Source: an uncultured Porphyromonadaceae bacterium
GTDB taxonomy: Bacteria; Bacteroidota; Bacteroidia; Bacteroidales; Muribaculaceae
Assembly (NCBI GenBank): GCA_900540205.1
Contig: UQER01000008.1
Span: 41,640 to 105,639 of the forward strand
Direction: 5' to 3'
DNA length: 64,000 nucleotides
The notes under the pieces: model-generated
Seen by the model: the letters and a program-made list of their open reading frames with translations, nothing else
Databases searched by the model: none
What the model was told of the DNA's origin: nothing
Part shown: positions 24,054-33,099 of the stretch, piece by piece
How the letters are laid out: each line of letters starts with the position of its first letter
How positions within the stretch are numbered: position 1 is the stretch's first letter
Made by a program: the position numbers and the translations under genes

Positions 24054-25973
24054 ATGAGCGACGTAATTCAGCTGTTACCCGATTCAGTAGCCAACCAGAT
24101 TGCAGCAGGCGAGGTTATCCAGCGCCCTGCGTCTGTGATAAAGGAACTTGTGGAAAACGCAGTGGATGCCGGCGCCCATAACATCAGGATAATTCTGCGC
24201 GACGGTGGCAAGAATCTCATCCAGGTGATTGACGACGGATGCGGCATGAGCGACACCGATGCCCGTTTGGCCTTCGAGCGCCACGCCACATCGAAAATCA
24301 GGCAGGCGGCCGACCTCTTCGAACTGCACACCATGGGCTTCCGAGGAGAGGCGTTGCCGTCGATTGCCGCGGTTGCACAGATTGACCTGCGCACCATGCG
24401 GCGCGACGCCAAGATAGGCACTCACCTGCAGATTGCCGCCTCGAGGTTTGAAAATCAGGAGGCGGATGCCTGTCCGCAGGGCACCAACCTGGCTGTAAAA
24501 AATCTGTTTTTCAACTTTCCGGCCCGCCGCAAGTTCCTGAAAAAGGATTCAGTGGAGCTGAACCACATCCTGCATGAGTTTGAACGGCTGGCCTTGGTGA
24601 ATCCCGACAAGGATTTCCTGCTCGTACACAACGACGTCACCCTGCATCAGCTCATTCCGGGCTCGCTGAAGCAACGGATCACCGACCTTTTCGGAAAAAA
24701 TCTCGACAAACAGCTCATTCCGGTGTCCACCGAGACTTCGCTGGTGAAAATCACAGGCTTCGTGTCGCACCCGGAGAACGCACGCAAACGCAATCCGCTG
24801 CAATACTTCTTTGTGAACGGGCGCAACATGCGTCACCCCTATTTCCACAAGGCAGTGCTGCATTGTTATGAGGAACTGATCTCCGCGGAATGTCAGCCCA
24901 ACTATTTCCTGAATTTCGAAGTCGACGCATCCACCATCGACGTTAACATACATCCCACCAAAAGTGAGATAAAATTTGAAAACGAAGCGCCGATATGGCA
25001 GATACTCGTGGCCGCCATAAAGGAAGCTCTCGGCAAGTTCAACGCGGTGCCCTCGATTGATTTCAGTGCGGACAACACCCTTGACATCCCGGTATTCATG
25101 CCGAGCACGGCGCCGGCATTCGACATCACTCCGTCCGCCGACTACAATCCGTTCGCTCCGGAAGCCACGGAAACTACGGCGCCACGCAGCACATCCTCAC
25201 CACAGCATCAGTCCACGCCCGCTCAGCGAAAGCCGCTTGACGACTGGGAAAAACTCTATGCCGATTTTCAGACGCCGGCCACAGGAGCAGCCGACATGTC
25301 CGATGCTTTCCCCACCGAAGAGGCCAGCGCACTGAATGCATCGTTCCCCGTTGATCCCTATGTTCCGTCGGCACTCACCGAAGCCACTCTCGACATTGAC
25401 GACAGCAATCTGGCCGCCGGACCCTCGATGCTCCAGCTGCGCAACCGCTATTTTGTTGTGCCATCCAAAAACGGCCTCATGATTGTCGACCGCCACAGGG
25501 CACATGTCAAAGTGCTCTATGAGCAGTTCTGCAAAACTGTAGGGACATGCGAATCCCAGCAGGTACTTTTTCCCGAATCACTACAGCTCACCGCAGCACA
25601 GAACGCCCTGTTCAATGAAATGCTCGATGATGTAAGACATCTCGGCTTCGATTTGTCGTATTTGGGGGACAATGTGTGGGCCATTAATGCTGTGCCTGCA
25701 ACAATCAGGAATCTGAATCCCACCGACACTCTGCTTAATATGATTGCGGAAGTTACCGACGGCACAGCCGACAATATCCCCGACCTGCATCGCCGAGTGG
25801 CATTGGCCATGGCACGCTCTGCCGCGGTGCAACCGGGACAGCAGTTGAGCGAGGCTGAAGCGGAAGGCCTGCTGAGCGCCCTGTTCTCTCTGCCCGACCC
25901 GGCCTACACACCAACGGGACAGCCCGTATTCTTCACGCTCGACTGCGCCGAGATGGCCAAGCGGCTGAGTTGA
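24054..25973 (+). CDS. mutL: DNA mismatch repair protein MutL
   Basis: ATPase coordinating mismatch repair. The 639-aa protein has the GHKL ATPase motifs ELVENAVDAGA, DDGCGM, RHATSKI and GFRGEALPSI within the first 105 residues, then GTNLAVKNLFFNFPARRKFLK and the FVNGRNM segment. A Pro/Thr-rich linker spans about 350-440, and the C-terminal dimerisation domain includes DRHRAHVKVLYEQF. The endonuclease motif DQHAxxERxxxxE is not intact and the C-terminal motif reads TPTGQP rather than CPHGRP. No nuclease activity is therefore evident. Confidence 0.95.
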   Translation: MSDVIQLLPDSVANQIAAGEVIQRPASVIKELVENAVDAGAHNIRIILRDGGKNLIQVIDDGCGMSDTDARLAFERHATSKIRQAADLFELHTMGFRGEALPSIAAVAQIDLRTMRRDAKIGTHLQIAASRFENQEADACPQGTNLAVKNLFFNFPARRKFLKKDSVELNHILHEFERLALVNPDKDFLLVHNDVTLHQLIPGSLKQRITDLFGKNLDKQLIPVSTETSLVKITGFVSHPENARKRNPLQYFFVNGRNMRHPYFHKAVLHCYEELISAECQPNYFLNFEVDASTIDVNIHPTKSEIKFENEAPIWQILVAAIKEALGKFNAVPSIDFSADNTLDIPVFMPSTAPAFDITPSADYNPFAPEATETTAPRSTSSPQHQSTPAQRKPLDDWEKLYADFQTPATGAADMSDAFPTEEASALNASFPVDPYVPSALTEATLDIDDSNLAAGPSMLQLRNRYFVVPSKNGLMIVDRHRAHVKVLYEQFCKTVGTCESQQVLFPESLQLTAAQNALFNEMLDDVRHLGFDLSYLGDNVWAINAVPATIRNLNPTDTLLNMIAEVTDGTADNIPDLHRRVALAMARSAAVQPGQQLSEAEAEGLLSALFSLPDPAYTPTGQPVFFTLDCAEMAKRLS

Positions 25974-25991
25974 AAGAACGTGCCGGCCATC

Positions 25992-26246
25992 TCACACCGC
26001 AGCCGAAAAACGTGTGTCCCGATTTGACACATTATGGCAAAAGTCATTGTAACGTTGGGTGTCGCGATGCACATACTGGCTGATCATGGCATAAATAACC
26101 TCCTGCATGGGCGTCAACTCCCCGTTACACCGTGCTCCCAGCAGCAATTCCACTGCCAGAGCCGATGCAACAGCCAGACGCTCCTGTTCGGGCAATGCGT
26201 TCAACGTGTTGATTACATGAGGTGTGATAACAAAAGCAGTTTCCAT
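25992..26246 (-). CDS. Small conserved hypothetical protein
   Basis: The 84-aa protein (METAFVITPHVINTLNALPEQERLAV...) is alpha-helical by composition, with no membrane segment. The wording ALPEQER...MQEVIYAMISQYVHRDTQRY resembles small Bacteroidales proteins of unknown function. It is convergent with mutL (18-bp gap) and has a -7 box TATATTTG (complement of 26303-26310) about 57 bp before its ATG, which supports expression. Confidence 0.7.
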   Translation of the reverse strand: METAFVITPHVINTLNALPEQERLAVASALAVELLLGARCNGELTPMQEVIYAMISQYVHRDTQRYNDFCHNVSNRDTRFSAAV

Positions 26247-26302
26247 GATTCCGTTAAATTAAGGGGTTGATATCAAAAAGGGAAAGAGTAATCCCCACGC
26301 TG

Positions 26303-26310
26303 CAAATATA
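26303..26310 (-). promoter_or_regulatory. -7 promoter box of the 84-aa protein gene
   Basis: The minus strand reads TATATTTG, matching TAnnTTTG, in an AT-rich leader. Confidence 0.5.
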
Positions 26311-26350
26311 CACCCTCACACGGGCAACATTTTGGCACTAACATGTTAAC

Positions 26351-26386
26351 AAATAAAAAAACATGCCGCAATAGAATCGCGGCATG
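26351..26386 (-). terminator. Terminator after the outer-membrane beta-barrel gene
   Basis: An 8-bp perfect stem (CATGCCGC at 26362-26369 with its complement at 26379-26386) is followed on minus by a T-rich tract (complement of 26351-26361). It lies 128 bp past the stop of the gene at 26514. Confidence 0.7.
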
Positions 26387-26513
26387 GCAACAAGTACATT
26401 ATGCATCGGTATTATGTCATAGCACTGGAAGGTCTGCTTTCCATCATTTTACGGCAAGCCATTGGAATCGATAATCTTTTACCGATATGCAATTGATATG
26501 CAATAAGGAATGA

Positions 26514-28826
26514 TTAAAAGCGTGATTTCTCGGAGTTGCCGGCACCGGTGCCACGGTAACGGTCACGGGTGGTGTTGAAGCGATACTGGAGAGTAAGCAT
26601 TACAGATCTACCGGGCGAGAAATTCTTCTGGACAATCTGCACGGCATCGCTATACATCATTGCATCATTCTGAGAAGTATTGAACAAGTCTTTTGCTTCG
26701 AGGGTGACGCTGAAAGCATTGTTGAAGAATCCTTTGTAAATCTTGGCATTGACATACCATGGAGTGTTCGAGACTTTCATATTATTGTCCCACGTATGTG
26801 TCATCAGTTGAGCATCTACGTTGAGCCAGATGTCGAAAGGAAGGCTAATGGCGTTCTGCCATTGGAACAAAAAGCCTGGAGTATTCATTTTCATCGGCTT
26901 GCCGTCGACCGGCAGAGCGAGCCACTGCTTCATCATGCCGATATTCACTCGAGGCTGCCATATACCGACCTGAAATTGACCGCCTACAAACGCCTGAAGA
27001 TAATGGCGGCGGTCAAGATTTGCGGTACGGATGATAGTTGCCTCTCCGTCCGCTCCGTAAGGCTCTGTGATGTGATATACACCGTCCTTGAGGTATATAT
27101 AAGACAACTGAGCGAAGAACTGACGCCACTGCGCCATATATTCCACGGTCTGCATTTTTGTGGGTTGCAGATAGGGGTTGCCGGTCTCAAATGTGAGGCG
27201 GTTGATATAGCTGACCGCTCCGTCGAGCTGCCCGTAACCGGGTCGGACGGTTTTGCCTGAGTAGTTCAGCCCCATACGGACATTACCTATCTGAGTGGAT
27301 ACATTCAGCGAGGGGAACAGATTGTTATAGGTCTTGCTTTGACCGTCACGATGTTCACCCATCTCGTAATAATCGAATTTCACATGCTCAAAGCGGAGTT
27401 CGACACCGACGTTGAATCGACCGAATCGCCTTGCGAACTCCACAAAAGCGGCGATGTTGCTTTCATCCACACGGCTGTCGGCATCGGAAACTTCCGGTAT
27501 GTTTGCAGTAAAAAGATTCGTGGTCCGTGTATTAGTGTATTCCTCGCCAAACCTAATCTGTCCCTGCCAGAGAGGATGACTGACAACTAATTTTTCGGCA
27601 AACATACGGTTGCGGTTGGTCGATTCAGTGTTTACATTGCGGTTATCCCCTGTTTCGCTGAGTTCATCACTCAATGAAAGCTCACGGTTTTTATACCAAA
27701 GAAAATCCGCGTTAAAATCGAAAGTGAATTTGCCGACAATGCCGTTATAGTATAGGTTGACATTATGGCGCGGGACTGCCGTTGATCTATTGTTTACGTC
27801 AGAATTATAGCGGTCAGATAAGACTCCGTTTTGCCATACTTCGCTCGGAATAGTTCCGGTTGTATGGTGGCGGTTCCAACTGTTCTGATAATATGCTCCT
27901 ATGCAGTGCCTGTCATTGAACAGATATGAAAACCCTATTTTCCCCGTCATATCGTTGTAAGATTGCTTCCATATCGTATGGATTGACTGGTTGTATCTGC
28001 CTGCTGAAGTGATGGTAGTCATGTCGTTCGTACGATCGTTGCGGTTATTGCCATACCACCATCCATAGTTGGCGAAGAGTTCGAGGCCTCCTGTACGGTA
28101 TTTCAGATCGATTGAGTTTCCGGTACGGAAATAGTTTTGAAAGCCGTTGTCTGTACGGAGAGTGCCGCTGAATCCATCGCCTTTCGGCGGTTTCGTCCGG
28201 ATGATGATTACAGATTTCACGTTGGCAGCATAAGACGCGCCGGGATTAGTTATTACCGAGACATTCTTTATGTCATTGGAATTGAGCTGAGTGAGTTCCT
28301 GAATGTCGTTGACCTTGCGACCGTTGATGTAGATTGCAGGTGCTCCTTTGCCGAATACTTCCAGTTTGCCGTCGTTTTCCACAACCATCGGCACGCGTGT
28401 CAGAACGTCGTTGGCCGTACCTGCGATCGCGAGCGAACTTCCCTCGACATTGGTGACGAGGGCATTCCCTTTCATCGTGGTTGAGGGGCGAGTGGCGCTG
28501 ACAGTCACTTCGCCGAGTTCAACCGTAGCGGGCATCAGTTTGATTGTCCCCATCATGCCCGAAGCCGGGACTAAGACTTCCGAGGTTTCATATCCGACAA
28601 AAGAACATTTTGCGGTGAGACTTCCGGCGACATCGGTAGGGATAGAGAACATACCGGATTGGTCGGTGACAGTACCAGTTATATAGGTTGAGTCTTGGTA
28701 CAACACAACGTTGACATAGTCGAGGGGAGCATCGTTCTCTCCGACCACTGTACCGGTAATCTCACGGCCATAGACCGCTACCACGGCCATGAATACCATT
28801 ATGCATGAAAAAATTCTTGTTTTCAT
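26514..28826 (-). CDS. Outer-membrane beta-barrel protein with CarboxypepD_reg and plug domains (TonB-receptor-like)
   Basis: The 770-aa protein has a signal peptide (MKTRIFSCIMVFMAVVAVYG) and an Ig-like carboxypeptidase-regulatory domain (about 22-105: ITGTVVGENDAPLDYVNVVLY...). A plug-like domain (about 120-215) includes NDVLTRVPMVV and the APAIYINGRKV segment. The rest, to the aromatic end, is an OMP_b-brl_3-type barrel. No SusC-type TonB box was noticed and no SusD gene is adjacent, so nutrient uptake through a SusCD pair is unlikely; envelope remodelling or small-ligand uptake are alternatives. The upstream neighbour on the same strand is a membrane-anchored HTH regulator, separated by 158 bp that hold a promoter, an inverted repeat and AGTCTTAA motifs. 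Confidence 0.88.
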   Translation of the reverse strand: MKTRIFSCIMVFMAVVAVYGREITGTVVGENDAPLDYVNVVLYQDSTYITGTVTDQSGMFSIPTDVAGSLTAKCSFVGYETSEVLVPASGMMGTIKLMPATVELGEVTVSATRPSTTMKGNALVTNVEGSSLAIAGTANDVLTRVPMVVENDGKLEVFGKGAPAIYINGRKVNDIQELTQLNSNDIKNVSVITNPGASYAANVKSVIIIRTKPPKGDGFSGTLRTDNGFQNYFRTGNSIDLKYRTGGLELFANYGWWYGNNRNDRTNDMTTITSAGRYNQSIHTIWKQSYNDMTGKIGFSYLFNDRHCIGAYYQNSWNRHHTTGTIPSEVWQNGVLSDRYNSDVNNRSTAVPRHNVNLYYNGIVGKFTFDFNADFLWYKNRELSLSDELSETGDNRNVNTESTNRNRMFAEKLVVSHPLWQGQIRFGEEYTNTRTTNLFTANIPEVSDADSRVDESNIAAFVEFARRFGRFNVGVELRFEHVKFDYYEMGEHRDGQSKTYNNLFPSLNVSTQIGNVRMGLNYSGKTVRPGYGQLDGAVSYINRLTFETGNPYLQPTKMQTVEYMAQWRQFFAQLSYIYLKDGVYHITEPYGADGEATIIRTANLDRRHYLQAFVGGQFQVGIWQPRVNIGMMKQWLALPVDGKPMKMNTPGFLFQWQNAISLPFDIWLNVDAQLMTHTWDNNMKVSNTPWYVNAKIYKGFFNNAFSVTLEAKDLFNTSQNDAMMYSDAVQIVQKNFSPGRSVMLTLQYRFNTTRDRYRGTGAGNSEKSRF

Positions 28827-28829
28827 TTA

Positions 28830-28856
28830 GCATCAGTTTTTATGTTTGACTGATGC
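28830..28856 (-). promoter_or_regulatory. Inverted repeat in the 5' UTR of the beta-barrel gene
   Basis: A perfect 8-bp inverted repeat (GCATCAGT at 28830-28837, ACTGATGC at 28849-28856) with an 11-nt loop lies between the -7 box and the ATG at 28826. In the mRNA it would fold into a hairpin ending 3 nt before the start codon. It could be a regulator site or a translation-controlling hairpin. Confidence 0.5.
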
Positions 28857-28888
28857 AAAATTATTTCCAAAGAGATTTTAACTCCAAA
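28856..28888 (-). promoter_or_regulatory. Promoter of the outer-membrane beta-barrel gene
   Basis: A -33 TTTG (complement of 28885-28888), a 21-bp spacer and a -7 box TAATTTTG (complement of 28856-28863). The first AGTCTTAA motif (28892-28902) lies directly upstream. Confidence 0.6.
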
Positions 28889-28891
28889 TAT

Positions 28892-28978
28892 AAAAGTCTT
28901 AACATGCAAGATGCAACCCACTGAAAATCAGGGGCTGAATCTTTTAAAAGTCTTAATGAGGCCTTGTACCGTCTTAAT
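28892..28978. promoter_or_regulatory. Repeated AGTCTTAA motifs upstream of the beta-barrel gene
   Basis: AAAAGTCTTAA occurs at 28892-28902 and 28946-28956, and GTCTTAAT at 28971-28978. The last two GTCTTAA cores start 21 bp apart, two helical turns. The same core is found upstream of the other beta-barrel gene near 61.76 kb, so this may be an activator site. Confidence 0.4.
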
Positions 28979-28984
28979 GTGCTC

Positions 28985-30652
28985 TTAATCCTTGTCCCGG
29001 TTTTTAAGGAACTCCACAATATCTTCCTTTTCGGGCACTCCGAGCTTCTTTCGTATCGACGATTTGCGGACATAGATTGTGGAGGTAGTCTGACCTGTTA
29101 TCACGCTAATCTCTTTTGTCGAGAATCCGGCTACCATCAGAACGATAATCTGCTCCTCTTTCGGGGTGAGTTGTTCTCCATATTGACGGTGAAGTTTACT
29201 ATAAAATCCGGAATAAAGGCTGTCGATCATCTCGAATACCTTTCCCCAATCAACGAGTTCGCCGTTGGTTTCGCCGTCAATGGCAGAGATTTTACGCAGC
29301 ATCTCACGATTCTGCTCAGTCGGAGTCTCTGCCACCATCTTGATAATGCCAAGCTGCTTGAGCATCGCGCCGCGGAGTGCAGATGAATCTGTAGTGCCGG
29401 GGTCCTGCATAGGTGTGGCTCTGTATTCGTCCACCATTTTCTGCAGAGCTTCAATACGCTCCTCGTTATCGCGCTCGCGCTGACGCCGGACTCTGATAAT
29501 CCATGCACTGCAGCCGAGTATTATAAGTGCGAAAATACTTACAACAAGGATGATTACTGTCTTCTGTCGGCTTTCAGCCTTGAGGGCCAATGCTCTGTTC
29601 TGCTGATTCAGGGCACCTCTCTCCGATTCCCATTGCGAGGCTTTCATACGGTTGAAACGCTCGGTCTGTCGGTTGTTGAGGCCCGTAATCTGTATCAACT
29701 TTACGCGTCCGGTTCGCTTTAAGTCTACCATTGCATGGAGCATATTGCTGTAGCTGCGGAAGTAGGGGTCGTCATCGCCTCTCATTTTGTCGGCAAGACT
29801 GTCGGCGATTGCAATATGGCTGACCGCACTGCTCACATCTCCACGGTTCAAAGCATTCAAAGCGTATTGGAAATGAAGCAAGTCGGCGCCCCCGTTCTCA
29901 GGTCCGGCCTTTCTGAATATTTCGCCGATAAGACTGTCGCTTTCATCCTCACGCCCCGCTTCACTGAGAAGTTGAGCGCGTTCGACTGCAAACTGAAACT
30001 CCCAGTCGCCCAACTTGTGTCTGCGGGCATAGTCGATAAGTTCTGTCTCTATATTTAAAGCAGAGTCTACCATGCCGGCATATAGGTATCCACCCATAAG
30101 CATATACTTCGCTTCAATCCGGCGGAGGCTGTCAGTCTCCAACTGATAAAGCCTTTTTGCAAGCGGTATAATCTGTTGTCCCTGATACTCAGACGCTCCG
30201 AGTAAGACACGGATTCGAAGTGTCTGTGCCATTAACGAGTCAGGCACATCATGCAACTCTGCAAGAGAGTCAAGCATGGCGATGGAGCCTGAGGTATCCC
30301 CGATCCAGAATTTGTACCATGCAAGTGCCAAGCCGCTGCGCATATCTTTCACAATGTCTTTACCTAGATAATAATTGTGAGCGAAGGAAATCAACGAATC
30401 CTCAATCATGGAACGATTGCGCCTCACGTGCCCGTAAGCCTTGAGGTAATATAATTTTGCTTTTAAGGGGTCAGCTTTTATATCGGCATGGTCAATAGAC
30501 TCCAGGATAGCCAATGCGCTGTCGGGATTGCTCCGCATCAGCTGCTCTGCCTTGTCCAATGATGTATCATGTGACATTGACTTCGAACAGGAAGCAACGC
30601 ACAATACAACGACTGCAACCAATACATATATAAATCCTCTCATTATCGGCAT
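28985..30652 (-). CDS. Membrane-anchored TPR sensor with C-terminal LuxR-type HTH
   Basis: The 555-aa protein has an N-terminal signal with a lipobox-like ending (VLCVASC). About 330 residues of TPR-like helices follow (LDKAEQLMRSNPDSALAILESID and several similar units), then a transmembrane helix near 363-385 (VIILVVSIFALIILGC) and a coiled-coil. The C-terminus is a GerE/LuxR-type helix-turn-helix (LTPKEEQIIVLMVAGFSTKE, IYVRKSSIRKKLGV). It looks like a one-component regulator joining extracytoplasmic sensing to DNA binding, a layout frequent in Bacteroidales. It lies just upstream of the beta-barrel gene on the same strand and is the obvious candidate to control it. Confidence 0.82.
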   Translation of the reverse strand: MPIMRGFIYVLVAVVVLCVASCSKSMSHDTSLDKAEQLMRSNPDSALAILESIDHADIKADPLKAKLYYLKAYGHVRRNRSMIEDSLISFAHNYYLGKDIVKDMRSGLALAWYKFWIGDTSGSIAMLDSLAELHDVPDSLMAQTLRIRVLLGASEYQGQQIIPLAKRLYQLETDSLRRIEAKYMLMGGYLYAGMVDSALNIETELIDYARRHKLGDWEFQFAVERAQLLSEAGREDESDSLIGEIFRKAGPENGGADLLHFQYALNALNRGDVSSAVSHIAIADSLADKMRGDDDPYFRSYSNMLHAMVDLKRTGRVKLIQITGLNNRQTERFNRMKASQWESERGALNQQNRALALKAESRQKTVIILVVSIFALIILGCSAWIIRVRRQRERDNEERIEALQKMVDEYRATPMQDPGTTDSSALRGAMLKQLGIIKMVAETPTEQNREMLRKISAIDGETNGELVDWGKVFEMIDSLYSGFYSKLHRQYGEQLTPKEEQIIVLMVAGFSTKEISVITGQTTSTIYVRKSSIRKKLGVPEKEDIVEFLKNRDKD

Positions 30653-30725
30653 AGGGATGTTGTGGCGGAGGCCTTTTTCTCCGGATTATCTCGACATGAA
30701 GCTTCTCTCAGGAAGGTATAACAAT

Positions 30726-31340
30726 TCAGTTGAGCTGCGGATTTTTGGGATGCACAAGCCAGTTGCGATGTGAGGAGCCCATTGTGCGCACCACCCGGTA
30801 CCAGAACGAATCGCCATCCTCCCGAAGGATTTCACTGTTTGCCGGGCGCGGCGCAACAGCCCATGTATGTGCCGCGATCTCTTCTTCCAGCTGTCCGGGA
30901 TCCCAACCGCTGTAACCCACAAAGAAACGGATGCGTCCCTCTGTGGGCAATCCCATGTTCACGTAAGCCTTCACCCGCTCGAAATCACCGCCGATATAGA
31001 GATCGTCGGCAAGTTCATGAGAACCGGGGAACTCCTCCGGTAGCGAATGTATGTAGAACAGACGGTCGGTTGACACCGGGCCGCCGCAATAAATCGGCGC
31101 ATCCACATCATCATCTATCCCTTCAACCGCTTCACCCAGAGTGTAGCCGGAGGGCTTGTTAAGCACAAGCCCCATGGATGACTCCCCGGCACCATGCTCC
31201 ACCAGTGTGATTACAGCGTGATTGAAATACTCCTCACGCAGGAACGGTTCGGCCACAAGCAGCACACCGGCACTGGGCGAACGGGTGGGTAAATCTATGC
31301 GGAACAACGAGTCATCCAGATTGGGGATAATCTTCGTCAT
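30726..31340 (-). CDS. YqgE/AlgH family protein
   Basis: The 204-aa cytoplasmic protein has the family pattern: AGVLLVAEPFLREEYFNHAVITLVEH near residue 24, SSMGLVLNKPSG, the YCGGPVSTDRLFYIHS motif and RFFVGYSGWDPGQLEEEI. The molecular role is unknown. The ATG at 31340 (MTKIIPNLDD) is chosen because the open frame upstream, to 31502, lies inside trxB. It follows trxB by 40 bp and is probably the last gene of the ftsK-lolA-trxB-algH unit. Confidence 0.92.
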   Translation of the reverse strand: MTKIIPNLDDSLFRIDLPTRSPSAGVLLVAEPFLREEYFNHAVITLVEHGAGESSMGLVLNKPSGYTLGEAVEGIDDDVDAPIYCGGPVSTDRLFYIHSLPEEFPGSHELADDLYIGGDFERVKAYVNMGLPTEGRIRFFVGYSGWDPGQLEEEIAAHTWAVAPRPANSEILREDGDSFWYRVVRTMGSSHRNWLVHPKNPQLN

Positions 31341-31380
31341 GATGTGAACTCCTTTTCTTTGGATTATTTGTTTTATCAGG

Positions 31381-32319
31381 TCAATGCTCAAGCAGGAAGC
31401 GGTCGGCATCCATGGCCGCACGACAGCCTGAAGCTGCAGCATTGACAGCCTGCTGATAGTGCGGATCGGCCACGTCGCCGGCGGCAAACACTCCCGACAC
31501 ATTGGTCTGTGTGGTAGGCCACTGTACTTTCACGAAACCGGCGGCGTCAAGTTCCACTTTCCCTTTGAGCAGATCGGTATTGGGATTATGTCCGATGGCA
31601 AGGAAGAAACCGTCGAGCGACAAATCGAACACGCGTTCCTTGTCAGTGCCCTGGAATTCCACAATCTGTGCGCCTTCAAGCACTTCTCCGCCGTAAAGAC
31701 TCAGTGTGTTGCAGTTGAACAGCACTTTTATATTGGGGGTATCCATGACACGCTGCTGCATCACTTTCGTGGCGCGCAGGAACGGCTTGCGCACAATCAG
31801 ATACACCTGCTTGGCAAGCGACGCGAGATATACGGCCTCTTCACATGCCGTGTCGCCCCCGCCAACCACGGCTACCGTACGTTTGCGGTAGAAGAACCCG
31901 TCGCATGTGGCGCATGCCGAGACTCCGAGTCCCATGAATTTCTGTTCGTCGGGCAACCCGAGATAGCGTGCGGACGCGCCTGTGGCCACAATCACGGTCT
32001 GGGCCTTGACAACGTCGCCATTGTCGAGCGTCAGGGTGAACGGACGCTCCGACACATCAAGGTCCGTAACCTGCCCGGTACGCATGTCAGCGCCGAAACG
32101 TTCGGCCTGCTTACGCATGAGCATCACCATCTCGGTGCCGTTTATACCTTCCGGAAAACCCGGGAAATTCTCCACATCGGTGGTGGTGGTGAGCTGCCCC
32201 CCGGGCTGCATCCCTTCTATAAGGACAGGTGCAAGGTTGGCGCGCGAAGCGTAGATTGCTGCAGTGTATCCCGCAGGACCGCCACCAATGATGGCGCATC
32301 GTGTAACTATTTCTGCCAT
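31381..32319 (-). CDS. trxB: Thioredoxin-disulfide reductase
   Basis: An FAD/NADPH flavoenzyme that reduces thioredoxin. The 312-aa protein has the FAD-binding motif IGGGPAGYTAAIYASR near residue 10, the redox-active pair CATC near 133-136 (GVSACATCDGFFYR), the NADPH-binding VVGGGDTACEEA and the C-terminal GVFAAGDVAD. The length is normal. It lies 67 bp after the lolA stop on the same strand. Confidence 0.97.
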   Translation of the reverse strand: MAEIVTRCAIIGGGPAGYTAAIYASRANLAPVLIEGMQPGGQLTTTTDVENFPGFPEGINGTEMVMLMRKQAERFGADMRTGQVTDLDVSERPFTLTLDNGDVVKAQTVIVATGASARYLGLPDEQKFMGLGVSACATCDGFFYRKRTVAVVGGGDTACEEAVYLASLAKQVYLIVRKPFLRATKVMQQRVMDTPNIKVLFNCNTLSLYGGEVLEGAQIVEFQGTDKERVFDLSLDGFFLAIGHNPNTDLLKGKVELDAAGFVKVQWPTTQTNVSGVFAAGDVADPHYQQAVNAAASGCRAAMDADRFLLEH

Positions 32320-32386
32320 ATCGTTTTTCTTTATTTTGTTTTCAATTATACTTTTTCAGTGATATACCGAGGTAACCTCTAAGGCA

Positions 32387-33022
32387 TTATCGCAGATCAA
32401 CTATCTCGGCACGGGGATAAAGCGATTTGTTGAAGCGGAACGCCGATGCATCAGGCATTTTGCCGGCTTTAACCGATGTGACAGCGATATTGATTTTCGT
32501 ACCGTCGGTTGTCACAATCTCTATGGCCGAGGGGAAATGCGTGGCGGCATTCAGCGTCAATGTGACCTTCGCATAATCGCCACCCTTGCGTTTGGGCGTC
32601 AGCTCGAGCCGGTCGGAGCCTTTGGGCGCGTTAACACGTCGGGCGTTGTAGCCCTCCTTGAGCGAGCCGATTACTGCAAAGGGGTTAATCTGCGCAAGCT
32701 CCTCGAAGGTCGGTTCGGAAATGTTCACCTCACCTGTGCGCCGCGAATAGGCCCACTGTGTGCGGCCGTCAAACCAGGTTGTAAACTCATCAGTGTCCAG
32801 CTTGAACCGGTTGCCGCTAAGCAGTATTGAGCCTTGCGCGCTGCCGTCGGGCGTGGAAGCCCGGAATGTGGCCTGCAGCGAAGGAGATTTCTTTATCTGT
32901 TCCACAGCCTGGGCTAACAGTTGCGCGGCAGTCGGAGTGGCAGCATGACAGCCGGCAGCCGCAATGACTACGGCGGCAAGCAATAGGGCTGTCTTTTTTA
33001 TTATTACGGTCGTAAAACGCAT
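32387..33022 (-). CDS. lolA: LolA-like outer-membrane lipoprotein carrier
   Basis: The 211-aa exported protein has a hydrophobic signal (TALLLAAVVIAAAGC) and then a LolA/LolB-type half-barrel: QAVEQIKKSPSLQATFRAS, ILLSGNRFKLDTDEFTTWFDG, TQWAYSRRTGEVNISEP and NPFAVI. A Cys25 at the signal end could make it a lipoprotein, unlike classical soluble LolA. It lies between ftsK and trxB, 78 bp after the ftsK stop. Confidence 0.85.
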   Translation of the reverse strand: MRFTTVIIKKTALLLAAVVIAAAGCHAATPTAAQLLAQAVEQIKKSPSLQATFRASTPDGSAQGSILLSGNRFKLDTDEFTTWFDGRTQWAYSRRTGEVNISEPTFEELAQINPFAVIGSLKEGYNARRVNAPKGSDRLELTPKRKGGDYAKVTLTLNAATHFPSAIEIVTTDGTKINIAVTSVKAGKMPDASAFRFNKSLYPRAEIVDLR

Positions 33023-33099
33023 ATCTTATCTTTATCAATCTTTTCCACCCTCCTGTCTTATCAACAAACAGCGGGAATATGGAGTTTAAGGGAGGGTGG

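Noticed and set aside
24054..25973. Possible loss of function in MutL because the endonuclease motif is absent
   Set aside because: ATPase motifs and domain order are intact; absence of the metal-binding motif occurs in other MutL proteins, so it is not evidence of decay.
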